Source: Nocardia cyriacigeorgica (GTDB lineage: Bacteria; Actinomycetota; Actinomycetes; Mycobacteriales; Mycobacteriaceae). Taken from it: a DNA stretch of 64,000 nt. Both the position numbers and the translations under genes were made by a program. The notes beneath the pieces were generated by a model. It searched no databases, was not told the origin of the DNA, and was given only the letters and a program-made list of their open reading frames with translations. The stretch covers positions 1 to 64,000 of the forward strand of contig NZ_VBUT01000007.1 in the NCBI RefSeq assembly GCF_005863245.1, read 5' to 3'. Positions 15,097 through 25,202 of this stretch are shown in pieces. Position 1 is the stretch's first letter; every line of letters starts with the position of its first letter.

Positions 15097-16746
15097 ATGT
15101 CTCTGTCGACCCCCGCCCCCGTCCGCAAGGCGCGTGACCTCGCCCTGGGCGTGAATGTCATGGTCAAGCGCGGGTTGTTCAACCCGCTGCGCCTCGATCA
15201 CGGGGCCCGCTCGTTCATCAACATGCGCAGGTTCGGCCCGTTCGCCGGCGTCGTCATGCATGCCGCGCAGACCCGGCCGAATGCCGCCGCGATCGTCGAC
15301 GACCACGGCGAACTCACCTTCGGCCAGCTCGATGAGCTCTCCAACGCCTTCGCCCGCGGACTCGCGACCATGGGCATCGGTCAGGGCGATGTGGTCGCGG
15401 TGCTGGCCCGCGACCATCGCGGCATGGTGCTGAGCCTGCTGGCCACCGGCAAGCTCGGTGTGCGCGCGGTTCTGATGAACACCGGATTCGCCAAACCGCA
15501 GTTCGCCGACGTCGCCGAGCGCGAAAAGATCAAGGCGGTACTGCACGACAGCGAGTTCTTCGACCTGATGAGCGCCATCCCCGCCGATATCCCCCGCGTC
15601 CTCACCTGGGTGGACGAGAAGGACGGCGCCGATCCCTCGATCCCCACCATCGAGTCGCTGTCGGCGGGCCGCTCCACCGAGTCCATGCCCGCCCCGGCCA
15701 AGCCCGGCGGCATGGTGATCCTCACCAGCGGCACCACCGGCACGCCGAAGGGCGCGCCGCGCGATCGGGTCAGTCCGTTCATGTCGGCCCAGTTCCTGGA
15801 CCGGGTTCCGCTGCCCAAGAACGGCACCATGGTGATGGCGGCGCCGATCTTCCACGGCACCGGCCTGTCCCAGTTCACCCTCGGTCTCGCGCTCGGCAAC
15901 CGGGTGATCTTCCAGCAGCGCCGCTTCGATCCCGAGCTGACGCTGGCCAATATCGTGAAGCATCGCGCGGATTCGCTGGTCGTGGTGCCCACCATGTTGC
16001 AGCGCATGCTCGACCTGCCCGCAGACGTGCTCGCCAAATACGACATGACGCCGCTGAAGGTGATCTTCGCGGCCGGCTCGGCGATTCCGCCGGACGTCGT
16101 GGTGCGCACCGCCGAATACTTCGGCGACGTGCTCTACAACCTGTACGGCTCCACCGAATGCGCGGTGATCACGGTGGCCACGCCGGAAGATCTGCGCAAG
16201 GCGCCGAGCACCGCGGGTCGCCCGCCGGCGGGCATCCGGATCGCGCTCTACGACGAGAACCGCAAGCTCATCACCGAGCCGAACGTCACCGGCACAATTT
16301 TCATCGAGAACGCGCACGGCTTCCGCGCCTACACCGACGGCCGCACCAAGGAGCGGGTGGACGGGATGATGTCCAGCGGCGACGTCGGCCATTTCGACGA
16401 AGACGGGCTGCTGTTCATCGACGGCCGCGACGACGACATGATCGTCTCCGGCGGCGAGAACGTCTTCCCGCAGGAGGTCGAGCACCTGCTGTCGAACCGC
16501 CCCGACGTGCTGGAAGCGGCCGTCGTCGGCGTGGACGACCGCGAGTTCGGCAAGCGGTTGCGCGCCTTCGTGGTGCCCGGACCGGACTCCGCGCGCGACG
16601 TCCAGGAGATCAAGGACTACGTCAAGCAGAACCTGGCCCGCTACAAGGTGCCGCGCGAGGTGATCTTCCTCGACGAACTGCCCCGCAATGCCACCGGCAA
16701 GCTGCTGCGCAAGCCGCTGGTCGAGATGGACGTCGACGCGACCTGA
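15097..16746 (+). CDS. FadD12-like acyl-CoA ligase (second paralogue)
   Basis: A 549-residue ligase closely resembling its upstream neighbour across the whole length, with the same signatures: ILTSGTTGTPKGAP, LYNLYGSTECA, GRDDDMIVSGGENVFPQEVE and NATGKLLRKP. Differences cluster in the first 45 residues and around residue 190, so the two enzymes may differ in substrate. ATG 15097 starts the conserved part. A perfect terminator upstream implies an independent promoter. It is adjacent to, but probably not functionally tied to, the membrane protein at 16814. Confidence 0.85.
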   Translation: MSLSTPAPVRKARDLALGVNVMVKRGLFNPLRLDHGARSFINMRRFGPFAGVVMHAAQTRPNAAAIVDDHGELTFGQLDELSNAFARGLATMGIGQGDVVAVLARDHRGMVLSLLATGKLGVRAVLMNTGFAKPQFADVAEREKIKAVLHDSEFFDLMSAIPADIPRVLTWVDEKDGADPSIPTIESLSAGRSTESMPAPAKPGGMVILTSGTTGTPKGAPRDRVSPFMSAQFLDRVPLPKNGTMVMAAPIFHGTGLSQFTLGLALGNRVIFQQRRFDPELTLANIVKHRADSLVVVPTMLQRMLDLPADVLAKYDMTPLKVIFAAGSAIPPDVVVRTAEYFGDVLYNLYGSTECAVITVATPEDLRKAPSTAGRPPAGIRIALYDENRKLITEPNVTGTIFIENAHGFRAYTDGRTKERVDGMMSSGDVGHFDEDGLLFIDGRDDDMIVSGGENVFPQEVEHLLSNRPDVLEAAVVGVDDREFGKRLRAFVVPGPDSARDVQEIKDYVKQNLARYKVPREVIFLDELPRNATGKLLRKPLVEMDVDAT

Positions 16747-16813
16747 GGTCCGCCCGCTACCTCCGATCGCCGAGGTAGTCATCGGCCGAATACCGCTCAG
16801 TTATCATCAGCGC

Positions 16814-17377
16814 GTGATTATCGGATTCGGCCGACCCCCTGCGGATGACCGCAGCGGCATCGCGCGGTTGCGCGGTGGGGCGGCCGGATCGTTGTCGGGT
16901 GCGGTGTCGGTGGCGGCGCACGGCTGGGCCTCGGGTGGGATGGCGCCGAGCAGCGCCACCCTCGCCCTGCTCGTCGCGGCCGCCGCGGTCGTCGGCGCGC
17001 TGGTCGCCGGGCTCGCGCCATTGCGGACCGGATCAGCCGGACTGGTCACCGTTCTCGCGGCGGGCCAGCTCCTGGGCCACCTCAGCATGGGCTGGGGCTC
17101 CGGACATCTGCATCACGGTGACCTGCAACTGACGCCCGCGATGATCGCCGCGCACCTCGTGGCCGTCGCGGTCGCGGCCATCCTCATCCGGGGCACGGAA
17201 TTCGCCTACCGCATCGGCGGCTCGGCACTGGCGCGGGTACTGCCGCTGCGGTATCACCCGCCCGCGATCGCCGGGCCCGCGCCGCTGCGCACCAGTTATC
17301 GTGATCGCGTCATCCTGTGGGTGCTCGCGGCCGAATCGACGCGGACGCGTGGTCCGCCGTCGGCTGTTCGTCTCTGA
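16814..17377 (+). CDS. uncharacterised multi-pass membrane protein
   Basis: About 187 residues with four to five hydrophobic helices (for example TLALLVAAAAVVGALVAGLA and MIAAHLVAVAVAAILIRG). A His-rich loop between helices (GHLSMGWGSGHLHHGDLQ) could bind a metal ion such as copper. GTG 16814 (VIIGFGRPP) is used as start. It shares orientation with the PepSY membrane protein at 17853. Proteins of this kind occur beside copper-handling and PepSY genes in actinobacteria (recalled), so a role in metal homeostasis is possible but unproven. Confidence 0.6.
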   Translation: MIIGFGRPPADDRSGIARLRGGAAGSLSGAVSVAAHGWASGGMAPSSATLALLVAAAAVVGALVAGLAPLRTGSAGLVTVLAAGQLLGHLSMGWGSGHLHHGDLQLTPAMIAAHLVAVAVAAILIRGTEFAYRIGGSALARVLPLRYHPPAIAGPAPLRTSYRDRVILWVLAAESTRTRGPPSAVRL

Positions 17378-17852
17378 GTTCCCTCCCCGGACACAAGACG
17401 ATGTGCGCGATGCCGCACGCATTGCGCGTGATCGCCGTAGTCCCGTGTCGTTGCCACTACCGCTCTGCGTGAATTGGTGCGGTTCCGTTCCGGCTCGCCG
17501 CGGTCGCCTGTGCGTGTTCAGCGCTACCCGAAGACACGTGAGGTCGCCGCACACGCGGACGGATGCGTCGCCATCCGGTCGTGTGATTGCCGTGTGATCA
17601 CGCACGTGACGCGCCGGCGCCGGTACGTGAGCGGCCGGCGGTGCGCAGCGGCGCACCCTTCGGCACAACGCGCTGGACGCTTGTGTTGCCCGGTCCGATC
17701 CGAGCAGCGGTGATCCAGCGTTCGCGCGATCGTCTCTGTGCGTCCGGGGTCCATCTCGCCCACTCTTATGCGCTGTCGTCGAACACCCCAGGTCGTACCG
17801 AAGGTGCACGTCGACGGCCGGGCGTCTCATACCAGGACATAGTCGAACAACG
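17378..17852. other. intergenic, no gene recognised
   Basis: Short open frames here are Arg-rich and lack ribosome sites. I see no RNA gene, clear operator or terminator. It presumably carries the PepSY promoter. Confidence 0.4.
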
Positions 17853-19307
17853 ATGAGTACCACCGATATCGAGACTCCGCAGCAGGAGTCCGCTTCCCCA
17901 CCCGGACCGCGACGGTCCGGCGTGGGTGCCGCCGCGCGCGCATTGGCGCTGCGGCTGCATTTCTACGCCGGCGTCTTCGTCGGTCCGTTCATCCTGATCG
18001 CGGCGATCACCGGCGCGCTGTACGCGATCTCGCCGACGCTGGAGTCGATCGTCAACCGCGATCTGCTGCACGTCGAATCAACCGGGCCCGCACAACCGAT
18101 CTCGGCGCAGGTCGATGCCGCCGTCGCCACCCGCCCCGATCTGACGCTGGTCGCGGTCGCACCGGCGCCCGAATCCGGCGACACCACGCGGGTCATCTTC
18201 AGCGATCCGGCGCTCGGTGAATCCGAACGCCGCGCGGTGTTCGTCGACCCGGCGACCGCGACACCGGTCGGCGAATCGGTGGTCTACGGCAGTTCGGGTG
18301 CGCTGCCCATGCGCACCTGGATCGACAAACTGCACCGCGACCTGCACCTGGGCGAACCCGGTCGGCTCTACAGCGAGCTGGCCGCGTCCTGGCTGTGGGT
18401 GATCGCGCTGGCCGGCCTGCTGCTGTGGGTGCGGCGAGTGCGGGCGCGGCGCGACCGCAATTCCGCAGGCTGGCTGCTGCTCCCGGACCGCTCCGGAAGC
18501 GGACGCGGACGCACCCTGAATTGGCATGGCGCCGTGGGTTTCTGGACCCTTCCCGTGCTGTTGCTGCTGGCGGCGACGGGTATGACCTGGTCGACCTATG
18601 CCGGCGAGAACATCGCGAACCTGCGGGAGAACCTCAGCTGGACCACGCCCGCCGTCAGCACCGCGCTGCCCGGCTCGGACGCGCCGGCGACGCATGCGGG
18701 CGGCGACCACCATCACGGTGGATCGACGCCGATGCCGACCGGTAACCCGGGTGATCGGGTGGCGCAGCTGGATCGGGTGGTCGAGGCCGGACGTGCTGCC
18801 GGCATCGATCGGCCCGCCGAAATCGCGATTCCCGCCGACGATGCGACGGCGTTCTCGATCAAGGAACGGCGCATGCCCGGTACCTACACCGTCGACGCCG
18901 TCGCGGTCGACGGCGCCACCGGTGCGATCACCGCGCGCCTGCCCTACGCCGACTGGCCGCTGATGGCCAAACTGTCCAACTGGGGCATCCAGTTCCATAT
19001 GGGCCTGATGTTCGGCCTGCTCAACCAGCTGCTGCTGCTCGCGGTGATGATCGGGCTGATCACCGTGATCGTGCGCGGTTATCTGCTCTGGTGGAAGCGG
19101 CGACCCACCCGCGAGGCCGGGCGGATCGCCGTCGGCAAGCCACCACAGCGCGGATGGTTGCGGCGTAGTCCGCTGGTGCTGATCGTGCCGCTGGCCGCGG
19201 TCACGGTGGTGATCGGCTGGTTCGCGCCGCTGATCGGGATCAGCCTGCTCGCGTTCCTGGTGGTCGACGTGATCGTCGGCCTCGTCAGGAGCCGCGCCAC
19301 CGCCTAG
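17853..19307 (+). CDS. PepSY-domain membrane protein (PepSY-associated TM family)
   Basis: A 484-residue membrane protein with the PepSY-TM plan. Helix 1 lies at about residues 35-60 (LRLHFYAGVFVGPFILIAAI). An extracytoplasmic PepSY-like domain contains RTWIDKLHRDLHLGEPGRLY, and a second helix is near residue 185. A third helix lies around 230 (NWHGAVGFWTLPVLLLLAAT), followed by a His-rich extracytoplasmic stretch (HAGGDHHHGG) and C-terminal helices from about 385. Family members are linked to iron or copper reduction and siderophore use. The His motif supports metal contact. It follows the His-loop membrane protein. Confidence 0.82.
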   Translation: MSTTDIETPQQESASPPGPRRSGVGAAARALALRLHFYAGVFVGPFILIAAITGALYAISPTLESIVNRDLLHVESTGPAQPISAQVDAAVATRPDLTLVAVAPAPESGDTTRVIFSDPALGESERRAVFVDPATATPVGESVVYGSSGALPMRTWIDKLHRDLHLGEPGRLYSELAASWLWVIALAGLLLWVRRVRARRDRNSAGWLLLPDRSGSGRGRTLNWHGAVGFWTLPVLLLLAATGMTWSTYAGENIANLRENLSWTTPAVSTALPGSDAPATHAGGDHHHGGSTPMPTGNPGDRVAQLDRVVEAGRAAGIDRPAEIAIPADDATAFSIKERRMPGTYTVDAVAVDGATGAITARLPYADWPLMAKLSNWGIQFHMGLMFGLLNQLLLLAVMIGLITVIVRGYLLWWKRRPTREAGRIAVGKPPQRGWLRRSPLVLIVPLAAVTVVIGWFAPLIGISLLAFLVVDVIVGLVRSRATA

Positions 19308-19447
19308 CTCCGATTCCGCGACGTAGGCCCGCCGGGCGGTGGGCCTGGTTCGTCGTGCGATACATCGCCTCGGTGCTGAGCCGAGGATTGGGTTCCGCGG
19401 CGCCTCGAACAATCAGGCGTAGGCCGGCGCGCGGGCGTACTCGCTGA

Positions 19448-19521
19448 TCGAGTGTGCCTTCTCGTTCGACTGCGCGCGCCCGGTCGAGTGCGCCCGCTGT
19501 CTCGTCGGGATCGACTGTGCC
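19448..19521. repeat. four 11-bp TCGASTGYGCS direct repeats
   Basis: Copies start at 19448, 19466, 19484 and 19511, so the spacing is 18, 18 and 27 bp, all multiples of 9. They lie 190 bp before the secreted-protein gene at 19711. The spacing is off the 10.5-bp helical period, so they may be a decayed tandem repeat rather than operators. The rest of 19308-19710 shows no gene. Confidence 0.45.
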
Positions 19522-19710
19522 CGAACGAATTCGGAACCGAAGCCGTGCGGCTCACGCCTGCCTCGGCAACGAGTCTGCGCAGCCATGCCCACGTCACCGC
19601 ACGGGCGGCAACGACGGCTGCACAACCACGTCGGGTCGTCACCTGTCGGCATCGGCGGTACCGATACGACCCGCCTTCACCTCTACACACAGAACAAGGA
19701 AAGAACTCTC

Positions 19711-20412
19711 ATGAAGATCACCAAGCTCGCCCTGATCACCGTCGCCGCGACCACCGCGCTCGGACTGACCGCTGCCACCGCACAGGCCGCGCCCGAGCCG
19801 GAGACAGAGGCGGTCGGCTTCACCGCGACGGCGACCGAGACGTCGAGCATCATCAGCACCGACGCGGGCTCCCTCGTAGTCGAGGACCGCGTGCTGAAGA
19901 TCAAGGCGCCCAATGGCACCGTGCTGGCGGGGATGCCGCTCAGCTTCCGGGTCGACGAGTTCGAATTCCCGATCGCCGCCGATATCTCCGGCCGCACCGC
20001 GACCCTCACCCCGCAGTTCGACCTGGCCCATGCCGCGTATCGCCCGGTCGCCCTGCCCTTCGAGGACAAGGCCACCTACAAGTCCGAGTACGAGCGCGAG
20101 AAGGACGCCTGGAGCCGCATGACCAGCACCATCGGTCTCGGCGCCAGCGTCGCGACCTTGGTCGGCGGAATCGGCGGCGCCGCAGTGGGTTGTGTGCTCG
20201 GCGGCATCGCCGGCGCCACCATCGCCTCGGCCACCATCGTCGGATTGTTCGGACCGTTCATCCCCGCGGCCGCCGTCGGCTGCATCGGCGGCGTCCTAGC
20301 CGTCGGCAGCCTGGGCGCCGTCGTCGGCCAGATCCTGATCACCGCCCCCGTCGCCATCGGCGCCGCGATCCAGTACATCACCACGATCAACGCCCCGTTC
20401 CCAGCCAAGTGA
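19711..20412 (+). CDS. secreted protein with C-terminal hydrophobic Gly-rich region
   Basis: A 233-residue exported protein. The signal peptide at residues 1-28 ends at an AQAAPE site. The mature N-terminal half is a beta-rich domain (SLVVEDRVLKIKAPNGTVLA, then VDEFEFPIAADISG). The C-terminal half, residues 135-225, is a long Gly/Ala/Val stretch of glycine-zipper type (VGGIGGAAVGCVLGGIAGAT) with two Cys and two to three possible membrane helices. This layout matches a DUF8020-type secreted family abundant in Nocardia (from memory). A strong AAGGAAAG ribosome site precedes ATG 19711. A hairpin terminator follows. Confidence 0.75.
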   Translation: MKITKLALITVAATTALGLTAATAQAAPEPETEAVGFTATATETSSIISTDAGSLVVEDRVLKIKAPNGTVLAGMPLSFRVDEFEFPIAADISGRTATLTPQFDLAHAAYRPVALPFEDKATYKSEYEREKDAWSRMTSTIGLGASVATLVGGIGGAAVGCVLGGIAGATIASATIVGLFGPFIPAAAVGCIGGVLAVGSLGAVVGQILITAPVAIGAAIQYITTINAPFPAK

Positions 20413-20417
20413 TCCGA

Positions 20418-20461
20418 CGCTGCCGTGTCCCGGGCTTCCCGTGCCCTGGGGCACGGCAGCG
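20418..20461. terminator. hairpin terminator after the secreted-protein gene
   Basis: CGCTGCCGTG pairs with CACGGCAGCG, with further internal pairing of the C/G-rich arms, 6 nt past the stop at 20412. Confidence 0.8.
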
Positions 20462-20577
20462 TTCCCGCGGTCACGCGTGCACGGAACGTCGACGTTCAGC
20501 TGCGATGTCCGCCGGGAGCCGCGCTCGTCGATCGCCCTGAAAACGCCTCCGGCGCAAGGCAGTAGGAGGATCGACTC

Positions 20578-21087
20578 ATGACGAGGGGTGAAGAGTCGAC
20601 CGTCCGGGTAGCAGTCCGGGCGGATCTGGACGAGTGCGTCGAGCTGCTGGCGCAGGTGGCGGCGGAACGCAGGTGGATCGGGCTGGAGCCACCGTTCGAT
20701 ACCGCCGACGCCGCCCGCAAGATGGAGTCGACGATCGGTTCCGGCATGCACGGGGTGTTCGTTGCCGAGGTCGACGGACGGATCGCCGGCATGGCCTCTG
20801 TCCGGTTCGACTCGGCCGGTGTCACCGGCTTCGCCATGATGGTCGCCGCGGATCATCGCGGCCGGGGGTTGGGGCCGCAACTGCTGGACCGGGTGATCGA
20901 ATGGTCTCGGGACAAGGGCGCCCACAAGGTCGGGATGAAGGTGTGGCCGCACAATCAGGCCGCGCTGGCGCTGTATCGCCGGGCAGGCTTCGAGGTCGAA
21001 GGCGTACTGCGGCAGCACTTCCGGCGGCGCAACGGTGAGCTGTGGGACGCGGTGATCATGGGTCTGCTGCTGGAAGGCGAACCGTGA
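20578..21087 (+). CDS. GNAT-family N-acetyltransferase
   Basis: A 169-residue GNAT protein. The acetyl-CoA binding motif A reads MMVAADHRGRGLGPQLLD (the R-G-x-G-x-G/A loop), and the C-terminal motif is NQAALALYRRAGFEVEGVLR. The substrate side resembles the RimJ/RimL-like or polyamine-type group, but specificity cannot be read. AGTAGGAGGA is a strong ribosome site before ATG 20578. It is transcribed alone, between the terminator at 20418-20461 and the leftward gene at 21264-21788. Confidence 0.88.
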   Translation: MTRGEESTVRVAVRADLDECVELLAQVAAERRWIGLEPPFDTADAARKMESTIGSGMHGVFVAEVDGRIAGMASVRFDSAGVTGFAMMVAADHRGRGLGPQLLDRVIEWSRDKGAHKVGMKVWPHNQAALALYRRAGFEVEGVLRQHFRRRNGELWDAVIMGLLLEGEP

Positions 21088-21263
21088 AAACCGGCGACGA
21101 GCCCAGCGTGCATTGCTGACCGGGGTATTGCGCCGGTGGCCGGCGCCGGTGATCGATCCGGCGCTATCGACCGGCGGCGAGCGGGTTGCTGTCGACTGAC
21201 GTGCATCCCTGAAGGTGTACCCCCGGAATCGGTCGCGGCGGCGCCTTTCCTGTGAGCCTCGGA

Positions 21264-21788
21264 CTACGGGCGGTACTGCGGCGGGTAGGGCGGCTGTTGC
21301 GGGTAGGGCGCGGGGTAGGGCTGGTTCGGGGGTGGGTACGCGCCCTGAGGGTAGGGCGGAGGGGACTGCTGTGGGTAGGCGGGCCGGCCTTGTGGGGGTT
21401 GACCGTACGGATGGGGTGGGTACGGCTGGTGGGGTTGATAGGGCGGCGCAGGCTGCTGGGGATGTGCTTGGTGGGGCCGCGGGAATTGTGGCTGAGGTTG
21501 GTGCTGCTGCGCGAAAGGCGGTTGCTGGTGCGGCGGGAACTGTTGGGGTTGTTGCTGCCGTTGCTGGTCTCGGCGCTCGGAGTACTTGAGCCAGATGAGC
21601 ACGCCGATGATGATCACGAAGACGAGGATGCAGAGAACGCCCCAGAACCAGTCGATCTCGTCGCCCTCACCGCCGCCTCCGCCACCGCCGCCGCGCCGGG
21701 CCAGGTTCGCATCCGCGGAGGCCGCCCAGACTGTTCCATCGGTCCACACCTGCGGTTCCAGACCGGTCAATACGTCGACGAATTGCAT
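21264..21788 (-). CDS. single-pass membrane protein with Pro/Gln-rich tail
   Basis: About 174 residues. Residues 1-45 hold a short N-terminal part and a run of eight Gly. One membrane helix follows (WFWGVLCILVFVIIIGVLIW), then a basic stop-transfer segment and a 100-residue Pro/Gln/Tyr/His-rich tail. Low-complexity tails like this occur in actinobacterial envelope and cell-division proteins. No function is recognised. ATG 21788 is chosen because MQFVDVL lies behind a GGGGGGAA ribosome site. Confidence 0.65.
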   Translation of the reverse strand: MQFVDVLTGLEPQVWTDGTVWAASADANLARRGGGGGGGGEGDEIDWFWGVLCILVFVIIIGVLIWLKYSERRDQQRQQQPQQFPPHQQPPFAQQHQPQPQFPRPHQAHPQQPAPPYQPHQPYPPHPYGQPPQGRPAYPQQSPPPYPQGAYPPPNQPYPAPYPQQPPYPPQYRP

Positions 21789-22019
21789 CAGCGGTTCCCC
21801 CCTCGACAAGCTCGATCCAGCCGACCCGTGCCGACCGAGCACCGATGCTAGCGCAGGCCACCGACAGCAACCGGACCGGGCGAGCCCACTGTTGGCGTCC
21901 AGGCGCGACTTTCGGCGGAATCAGATGCGTGCCCATTCGAGGAAATGCGGCGACCGAGCGGTGTGCCGCCACCACTCGATCGGCGCCCGCGCCGCACCCG
22001 TGTCAGACCAGGCGCGGGT

Positions 22020-23039
22020 TCAATCGTCCAAGCCGCCATGAGGAAACAGCAGTGCGGGCGAGGATTGTGCGAGGCCGGCGGACCGGCCGGTTCGGGAAGC
22101 GGGGACCCAGGGCGTTGGCTGCGCCTTGTCCGACGCCGGCGTCGCGGGCCGGGGCCGGGGGCGTCGCTCGCGACGGGTCTGCCTGACGCTGTCGGTGCGC
22201 CGGAGGCGCTCGCCTCGTTGCAGCAGGCGCTGCCTGCCGGCCTCGTCATCGTCGTCCGTGCGCCGTTCCAGCAGTTCGTGGTTGTGCTGCACCATGCGTT
22301 CGAACACCTGGTCCATGATGTCGTCGACGTCCTCGGCACGAGCCGGTTGACCGGCCACCACGGGCGGGGCGGACACTTCGTCGTGGACATCGGCGGCGCT
22401 GTCGGCCGGGTAGACCCGGGACCGTATGCACACGGCGATCACGGCGGTCAGCGCCACGACGACGCAGCAGATCAGGGCCTGGTCCGTCAGCGCGGCGGTC
22501 ACGGCCTGGTGCGCCGGATCGGCGGCCGGTTCCTGGCCGCTGTCGCCGTTCCCGAAGAGAGACTTGACGATGTTGCCGAGCGTTTCCTTCAGCTCGTCAT
22601 GATCTTCGGTCATTTTCTTCAACTCGGGCGATTTGCTGTTGAGGTACAGCAGCGTCACCGGAACCAACACCACATTGGCCATGGCGGCGGCGATCGCCAC
22701 CGACCGTCCGACGCCGATCATCCGATGCAGCTGGGCCCCGATCAAGGCGACCACCGCGGCCGCCGCGATCAACGCGCCCCACCACCCGCTGATCGAGGCC
22801 ACCGGCTCGTCGAAGATGCGCAGTGCGGGAACAGAGCCGTCGAGCCGACCGAATGCGTCGGTGCGCACATTCCCGTACGGGCCGGAGGCCGACAGCCACG
22901 GTTGGCACAGGAGGAGCAGGGTGAACACGCTCAGCGCCGTGATCGACCAGCACTGCCAGCCGGATCGGAATTCCGAACCGGTCCGCATATCGACGTCGGG
23001 GTGCCCGTGGGGTGCGTTGTCCATGAAATTCGAATTCAA
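22020..23039 (-). CDS. uncharacterised multi-pass membrane protein
   Basis: A 339-residue protein. An N-terminal hydrophobic helix (ITALSVFTLLLLCQPWL) is followed by an extracytoplasmic loop, two closely spaced helices (ALIAAAAVVALIGAQ; IAAAMANVVLVPVTLLYL), a charged helical segment of coiled-coil type and a fourth helix (LICCVVVALTAVIAVCI). The basic/acidic cytoplasmic tail is rich in Arg and Asp. I recognise no family. It is preceded by 327 bp without genes. Function unknown. Confidence 0.6.
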   Translation of the reverse strand: MNSNFMDNAPHGHPDVDMRTGSEFRSGWQCWSITALSVFTLLLLCQPWLSASGPYGNVRTDAFGRLDGSVPALRIFDEPVASISGWWGALIAAAAVVALIGAQLHRMIGVGRSVAIAAAMANVVLVPVTLLYLNSKSPELKKMTEDHDELKETLGNIVKSLFGNGDSGQEPAADPAHQAVTAALTDQALICCVVVALTAVIAVCIRSRVYPADSAADVHDEVSAPPVVAGQPARAEDVDDIMDQVFERMVQHNHELLERRTDDDDEAGRQRLLQRGERLRRTDSVRQTRRERRPRPRPATPASDKAQPTPWVPASRTGRSAGLAQSSPALLFPHGGLDD

Positions 23040-23366
23040 CCTTCGGAATTGCTTATTCCACCCCTGCGCGATATGCGAGGGGCTTGTTCACATCTTTTTG
23101 ATGAGCCCTTGTCGCCATCGACGTTCACCAGATTAGAGCATCGGATACGCAGGTCAAATGACGTTTGGACGATAAAGAGACCCGCGCCACAATACTTTTC
23201 GGTAACTTAGCCTCATGGTCGCCTGCCCAGATTTGGGCGTGCGCGCCGAAAGGCCAGCATCGAGAAGTTTTCGGTGCGTCCGCAAACCACCGAGGTGCCG
23301 TGACGGCGTAGTGCAGCCTGTGACCAGACCCACGCGTATCGAGCGACCCGCCATCGGAGCCGACGA
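23040..23366. other. intergenic, no gene recognised
   Basis: This stretch lies between the membrane-protein start and the galK stop. Part of it (23040-23220) is locally AT-richer than its surroundings and likely holds the promoter of the leftward gene at 22020-23039. No RNA gene or repeat is seen. Confidence 0.4.
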
Positions 23367-24506
<1,140 letters not shown>

Positions 24507-24644
24507 CGCTCCACTCTACGAGACACGCCGTGCGAGCAGTGGTTTCACCGCGACACGGTGCGGGCAGGGCGATCCTCGGTCACGCTCGGTCCGAAGGGTT
24601 GACCCCGCCCGCCTGCCGCGGGCCCGGCCACATGGGGAGCACGT

Positions 24645-25202
24645 GTGATCGATTCCGTCCGCCGCCGTTTCGGCCGGTCCTGGCCGCTGCGGCACCGCCC
24701 GACCAGCCGTCGTGAGAGCAGGCCGGCGCCGATCATTCAGGTCGCCGCAGCAACCGGTACCGGGCCCACCGCACTGGCCGCATTCGACGCTGCCCTGCGC
24801 GAGCTCGGTGTCGGCGAGGCGAATCTCATCCGGCTGTCCTCGGTGATTCCGGCGGCGGCCCACCTCGAGTCCGCCGATCGGATCACCATCCCGATCACTT
24901 GGGGCGACCGCCTCTATTGCGTCTACGCCGCCGGGCACGCCGACATCGCAGGTGCGCACGCCGCCGCGGGCATCGGGTGGACGAGGCGCGAGGACGGTGC
25001 GGGCCTGTTCGTCGAGCACGAGGCCGACACGGCCGACGAGGTCGAACACCTTGTCCGAGCCAGCTTGGCCGATATGGTCCGGCATCGCAGCGGACACTTC
25101 GGCCCGGTTCGGTTGCACACCACAGAAACTCGCTACGAGGACCGTCCCGCCTGCGCGGTGGTGCTCGCGGCGTTCGGTGGGGCCGGTTGGGGCCGACTAT
25201 GA
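24645..25202 (+). CDS. pyruvoyl-dependent arginine decarboxylase
   Basis: A 185-residue protein of the PvlArgDC family, which decarboxylates arginine to agmatine using a pyruvoyl group made by self-cleavage between two serines. The diagnostic segment is GEANLIRLSSVIPAA, in which cleavage would occur at the S-S bond. ATGTGPTALAAFDAAL precedes it, and Y-A-A-G-H-A and ARG-type strands follow. The first 30 residues are basic and family-atypical. GTG 24645 has a GGGGAG ribosome site. Its stop overlaps the next start (ATGA), so the three genes 24645-27294 form a translationally coupled operon. Confidence 0.85.
   Translation: MIDSVRRRFGRSWPLRHRPTSRRESRPAPIIQVAAATGTGPTALAAFDAALRELGVGEANLIRLSSVIPAAAHLESADRITIPITWGDRLYCVYAAGHADIAGAHAAAGIGWTRREDGAGLFVEHEADTADEVEHLVRASLADMVRHRSGHFGPVRLHTTETRYEDRPACAVVLAAFGGAGWGRL

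Noticed and set aside
13139..16782. Two long leftward frames (about 600 codons each) opposite the FadD12-like genes
   Set aside because: Long antisense frames arise from GC-rich third positions. The sense frames carry all adenylate-forming motifs.
17378..17852. Small rightward frames before the PepSY gene
   Set aside because: Arg/Ser/Pro-rich, no ribosome sites, no recognisable motif.
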